From Pseudomonadota bacterium (lineage in GTDB: Bacteria; Pseudomonadota; Alphaproteobacteria; Rhizobiales; Rhizobiaceae), in assembly GCA_023416545.1 (NCBI GenBank), contig JAEZHO010000169.1:1-8453 (forward strand): a stretch of 8,453 nucleotides of DNA. The letters are read 5' to 3'. The notes beneath the pieces are model-generated. The model did no database searches and was not told the origin of the DNA. It saw only the letters and a list, made by a program, of their open reading frames with translations. Within the stretch, counting starts at the first letter, position 1. Every line of letters begins with the position of its first letter. Below, piece after piece: positions 6,900 to 8,453 of this stretch. The position numbers were made by a program, and so were the translations under genes.

Positions 6900-7688
6900 T
6901 TGGGACTGCTTGAATCGACGATCACCGGCCACAGGGGTCGCAGCAGCCACGCGCATGTGGTTGCCGAGCTTGGCAGTGCGATCGTCGCCGGCAGGATTCC
7001 CGAGGGCTCACTTCTTCCCGGCGACGTGGAGCTCTCCGCCCGCTTCGACGTCTCCCGCACCGTCCTTCGCGAGGCAATGAAGACGCTCGCCGCCAAGCGG
7101 CTGATCGAACCCAAGGCCAAGGTCGGCACCCGCGTCCTCGACCGTTCGAAATGGAACTTCTTCGATGCCGACGTGCTCGGATGGCGCTGCCAGTCCGGGC
7201 TCGACTTCGACTTCATCGAGCACCTCGCCGAAATGCGGCTTGCGCTGGAGCCCGCGGCGGCGGCGGCGGCGGCCCTGCGCGCCTCCAACGACGACATCGT
7301 CCAGCTCTACGCCATCGCCGCGCGCTTCGACGACATCAGCCACACGCCCGAAACCATCGCCCAGGTGGACCTCGAGTTCCACCAGGCGATCGCGCGGATG
7401 TCCGGCAATCCGTTCATGCGGTCGGCAAGCGCGATCGTCGAGGCGGCGCTGGCGATCTCCTTCCAGCTCTCCTCGCCGGCAGCCTCTCCCGAGAAGATTG
7501 CCGAAGTCGCCACCAACCACCTCCGGATCGCCCATGCGATCGCCTCGCGTGATCCGGAAAAGGCGGTCCAGGCAATGCGCCACGTGATCGAGGTCGGCAA
7601 GGGCCGCATTCGCGCCTCGATCGCTCCGTCCTCCGCGGGCATGGCCGATGCCCCGACCGCCGGTCTCCCCGTCGCGACCGTTTTCTGA
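6900..7688 (+). CDS. GntR-family transcriptional regulator, FadR/FCD subfamily
   Basis: This 262-residue DNA-binding regulator is encoded last in the transporter operon. The N-terminal winged helix-turn-helix covers about 17-80 (LPGDVELSARFDVSRTVLREAM at 39-60 is the recognition region, and KAKVGTRV at 72-79 is the wing). The C-terminal FCD ligand domain covers about 105-235 and has the usual metal-site residues: Asp157 and His161 in VDLEFHQAIA, His207 in NHLRIAHAI, and His228 in MRHVIE. Such proteins normally repress catabolic operons and let go when a sugar acid or keto acid binds next to the metal. Likely targets are its own operon and the divergent araD1 operon, through dyads in 1992-2296. 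Translation should begin at TTG, immediately after the yjfF stop, because no in-frame ATG or GTG precedes the helix-turn-helix and the Shine-Dalgarno fits. The last 25 residues are Ala/Pro/Ser-rich and probably disordered. The effector is unknown. Confidence 0.92.
   Translation: MGLLESTITGHRGRSSHAHVVAELGSAIVAGRIPEGSLLPGDVELSARFDVSRTVLREAMKTLAAKRLIEPKAKVGTRVLDRSKWNFFDADVLGWRCQSGLDFDFIEHLAEMRLALEPAAAAAAALRASNDDIVQLYAIAARFDDISHTPETIAQVDLEFHQAIARMSGNPFMRSASAIVEAALAISFQLSSPAASPEKIAEVATNHLRIAHAIASRDPEKAVQAMRHVIEVGKGRIRASIAPSSAGMADAPTAGLPVATVF
7254..7271 (+). repeat. GCG trinucleotide repeat inside the GntR gene
   Basis: Six consecutive GCG codons followed by GCC encode seven alanines (residues 119-125) near the start of the FCD domain. 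A pure trinucleotide run could gain or lose units by slippage without a frameshift. Confidence 0.8.
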
Positions 7689-7883
7689 ACGACGTCCGGC
7701 ACCTGGCCGTCGATTTGCGATCCCGCCCGGCCCCCACGCGCGGCGCGCGCAGGCTCATTGATCCTGCTCAACAACTTAACCCCCACAATCTGCTAGGTGA
7801 GCGTTGCGACTATGGTACGACTCTGACATGGTCCGGGAAAATTTAGACCCGACTGATATTGCATTAAGGCCAGCAGGTTACCC

Positions 7884-8087
7884 GTGCCGTTCGAAAATCT
7901 CGTCGATTTCCAGCAGGATGGCATGGCCGCAAGGACGCGCGGCCTCGGGCACGAGAGCAACCCGTTCCTGGCGCGCGAACGCCTCCCCCAGATCACCGGC
8001 GAACCGACCGAGGAATGGCGCTGGAAGGCGGAAGCCTGGCTGTTCGGCTGGCTCGTGGAAAACGCCTGGCGGCAGGATGAGCGCTAG
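7884..8087 (+). CDS. Small protein resembling ribosome modulation factor (Rmf/CrpP fold)
   Basis: This is a 67-residue soluble, Trp-rich protein. The pattern FQQDGMAARTRGLGHESNPF (9-28), followed after a spacer by WLFGWLVEN (52-60), matches the layout of the Rmf/CrpP family: Q-xx-G-xx-A-xxx-G, then NPF/CPY, then W-xx-GW. E. coli Rmf is 55 residues and caps ribosomes as inactive dimers in stationary phase. This one has a longer stretch between NPF and the C-terminal GW helix, so the same function is only inferred. The start is GTG 7884: the frame is closed upstream by a TGA at 7854, and CAGG at 7874-7877 is a modest ribosome-binding site. An internal ATG at 7923 would remove part of the conserved motif. 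It has its own 195-base upstream gap, in which I see no convincing promoter or terminator, only weak hairpins. It is not obviously linked to the sugar operon. Confidence 0.65.
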   Translation: MPFENLVDFQQDGMAARTRGLGHESNPFLARERLPQITGEPTEEWRWKAEAWLFGWLVENAWRQDER

Positions 8088-8090
8088 GCC

Positions 8091-8192
8091 TCAGTCGTAG
8101 ACGGGGGTCGTTTCCGGCGGCTGATAGTCGGACGGACTGTTGGTGGCGCAGGCGCCAAGCATCAGGACGGCGAACAGGGCAAGAATTCTCAC
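8091..8192 (-). CDS. Very small lipoprotein (33 residues)
   Basis: The minus-strand frame starts at GTG 8192 and reads MRILALFAVLMLGAC, then a short hydrophilic tail ending in ETTPVYD. Residues 1-14 are a lipoprotein signal peptide with the lipobox LGAC and the lipidated Cys15, leaving an 18-residue Pro/Thr/Ser-rich tail after the Cys. GGAG (minus strand, 8202-8199) lies six bases before the GTG. The stop is three bases from the stop of the convergent Rmf-like gene. The mature peptide would sit in the periplasm, anchored in the inner or outer membrane; Ala after the Cys does not suggest inner-membrane retention. I do not recognise a function. Size and type recall entericidin-like small lipoproteins, but no specific similarity is claimed. 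The intact lipobox and good ribosome-binding site argue that it is real. Confidence 0.65.
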   Translation of the reverse strand: MRILALFAVLMLGACATNSPSDYQPPETTPVYD

Positions 8193-8284
8193 TGCGATCT
8201 CCAGGTTTGACCGCCGCCAAGACTAGAGGATGGCGGTTACCAGGACCTGAACTTTAGGCGAGCATCGGCCATTGCGCGGAACTC

Positions 8285-8328
8285 CTCCGCCCAACCCGCA
8301 TTCTAGAGCGGGAATGCGGAATGCGGAG
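8285..8328 (+). promoter_or_regulatory. Structured leader predicted to hide the ribosome-binding site of the gene at 8335
   Basis: CCGCATTC (8296-8303) pairs perfectly with GAATGCGG at 8312-8319. An outer stem CTCCGC (8285-8290) pairs with GCGGAG (8323-8328), which includes the GGAG Shine-Dalgarno. A tandem second copy of GAATGCGG (8319-8326) offers an alternative partner for CCGCATTC that also covers the site. This layout could be a translational switch or thermosensor. No folding calculation was possible, and the transcript must start before 8285 for it to act. Confidence 0.4.
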
Positions 8329-8334
8329 AATGCC

Positions 8335-8453
8335 ATGAAATCGCTCGTCTCGCTGGTTCTCGGAACCGGTCTTGCAGTGCTCCTTTTCATCGGAGGGTTC
8401 ATCGGCCTGACCCGGCTGATGGCGGAGGAGGACCCGCACCGTTTCGCCAACCT
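8335..8453 (+). CDS. Membrane-anchored hypothetical protein, start only (partial)
   Basis: The ATG at 8335 is preceded by GGAG (8325-8328) six bases away. The frame stays open to the window edge, giving 39 complete codons. Residues 3-25 (SLVSLVLGTG through FIGGFIGL) are one hydrophobic segment, either an uncleaved signal anchor or a signal peptide without an obvious cleavage motif. A charged stretch, MAEEDPHRFAN, follows at 29-39. The remainder lies outside the window. I do not recognise the family with confidence. It is transcribed away from the small lipoprotein gene, and the 142 bases between them must hold both promoters. Confidence 0.65.
   Translation, partial: MKSLVSLVLGTGLAVLLFIGGFIGLTRLMAEEDPHRFAN

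Noticed and set aside
6015..6956. Minus-strand open frame opposite yjfF
   Set aside because: Composition typical of an antisense frame (runs of Asp/His/Gly/Arg); yjfF itself matches its family along its full length.
7734..7767. Terminator after the GntR gene from the CGCGC/GCGCG stretch or the GCAGG/CCTGC pair
   Set aside because: The stems are only about 5 bp and no T-run follows; GC-rich sequence gives such pairs by chance.
7804..8100. Plus-strand 98-codon frame overlapping the Rmf-like gene
   Set aside because: Different frame with Arg/Ser/Pro-rich shadow composition; the 67-residue frame carries the conserved Rmf-type motif instead.
7993..8220. Minus-strand 75-codon frame over the Rmf-like and lipoprotein genes
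   Set aside because: Out of frame with the lipoprotein, Arg/Ala/Ser-rich and motif-free.

Overview
This window looks like part of a rhizobial genome (Rhizobiaceae or a close alphaproteobacterial relative). The DNA is GC-rich with strong G/C third-position bias, the proteins read like rhizobial sugar-catabolism genes, and the layout is a compact sugar locus with its own GntR-family regulator. The genus cannot be named from this sequence alone.

Layout. On the minus strand (about 1-1991) is a catabolic operon. Its first gene is an AraD1/GguC-type protein of the fumarylacetoacetate-hydrolase superfamily. Seven bases later comes a Gfo/Idh/MocA-type sugar dehydrogenase of the D-galactose/L-arabinose 1-dehydrogenase kind. 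After that there is what may be the first few codons of a third gene at the window edge. On the plus strand (2297-7688) lies a tightly packed five-gene operon: ytfQ (periplasmic binding protein), ytfR (double ATPase), ytfT and yjfF (two permeases), and a FadR/FCD-type GntR regulator. The last four genes abut or overlap by a few bases. The only sizeable gap, between ytfQ and ytfR, holds two stem-loops. The divergent operons share a 305-base control region (1992-2296) with a good minus-strand promoter, a short dyad that recurs in degenerate form near the ytfQ side, and a separate imperfect dyad that fits a FadR-subfamily operator.

How the genes fit together. The transporter closely resembles the E. 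coli galactofuranose system YtfQ-YtfR-YtfT-YjfF, which also takes arabinofuranose. The dehydrogenase would oxidise the imported aldose at C1 to its lactone. AraD1 would act later, on the 2-keto-3-deoxy acid of an oxidative, non-phosphorylative route. The lactonase and the sugar-acid dehydratase needed in between are not in the window. The GntR protein most likely controls both operons through the shared intergenic region. Whether the physiological substrate is L-arabinose, D-galactose or both cannot be settled from sequence.

The right end (7884-8453) is unrelated housekeeping or accessory DNA: a 67-residue protein resembling ribosome modulation factor/CrpP, a convergent 33-residue lipoprotein that is easy to miss, and the start of a membrane-anchored protein whose ribosome-binding site is predicted to be buried in a stem-loop. 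I see no mobile elements, CRISPR arrays, tRNA or rRNA genes. Most of the window is a recognisable transport and catabolic locus. The least explained features are the repeated operator-like sequences, the intercistronic hairpins and the structured leader at 8285-8328.
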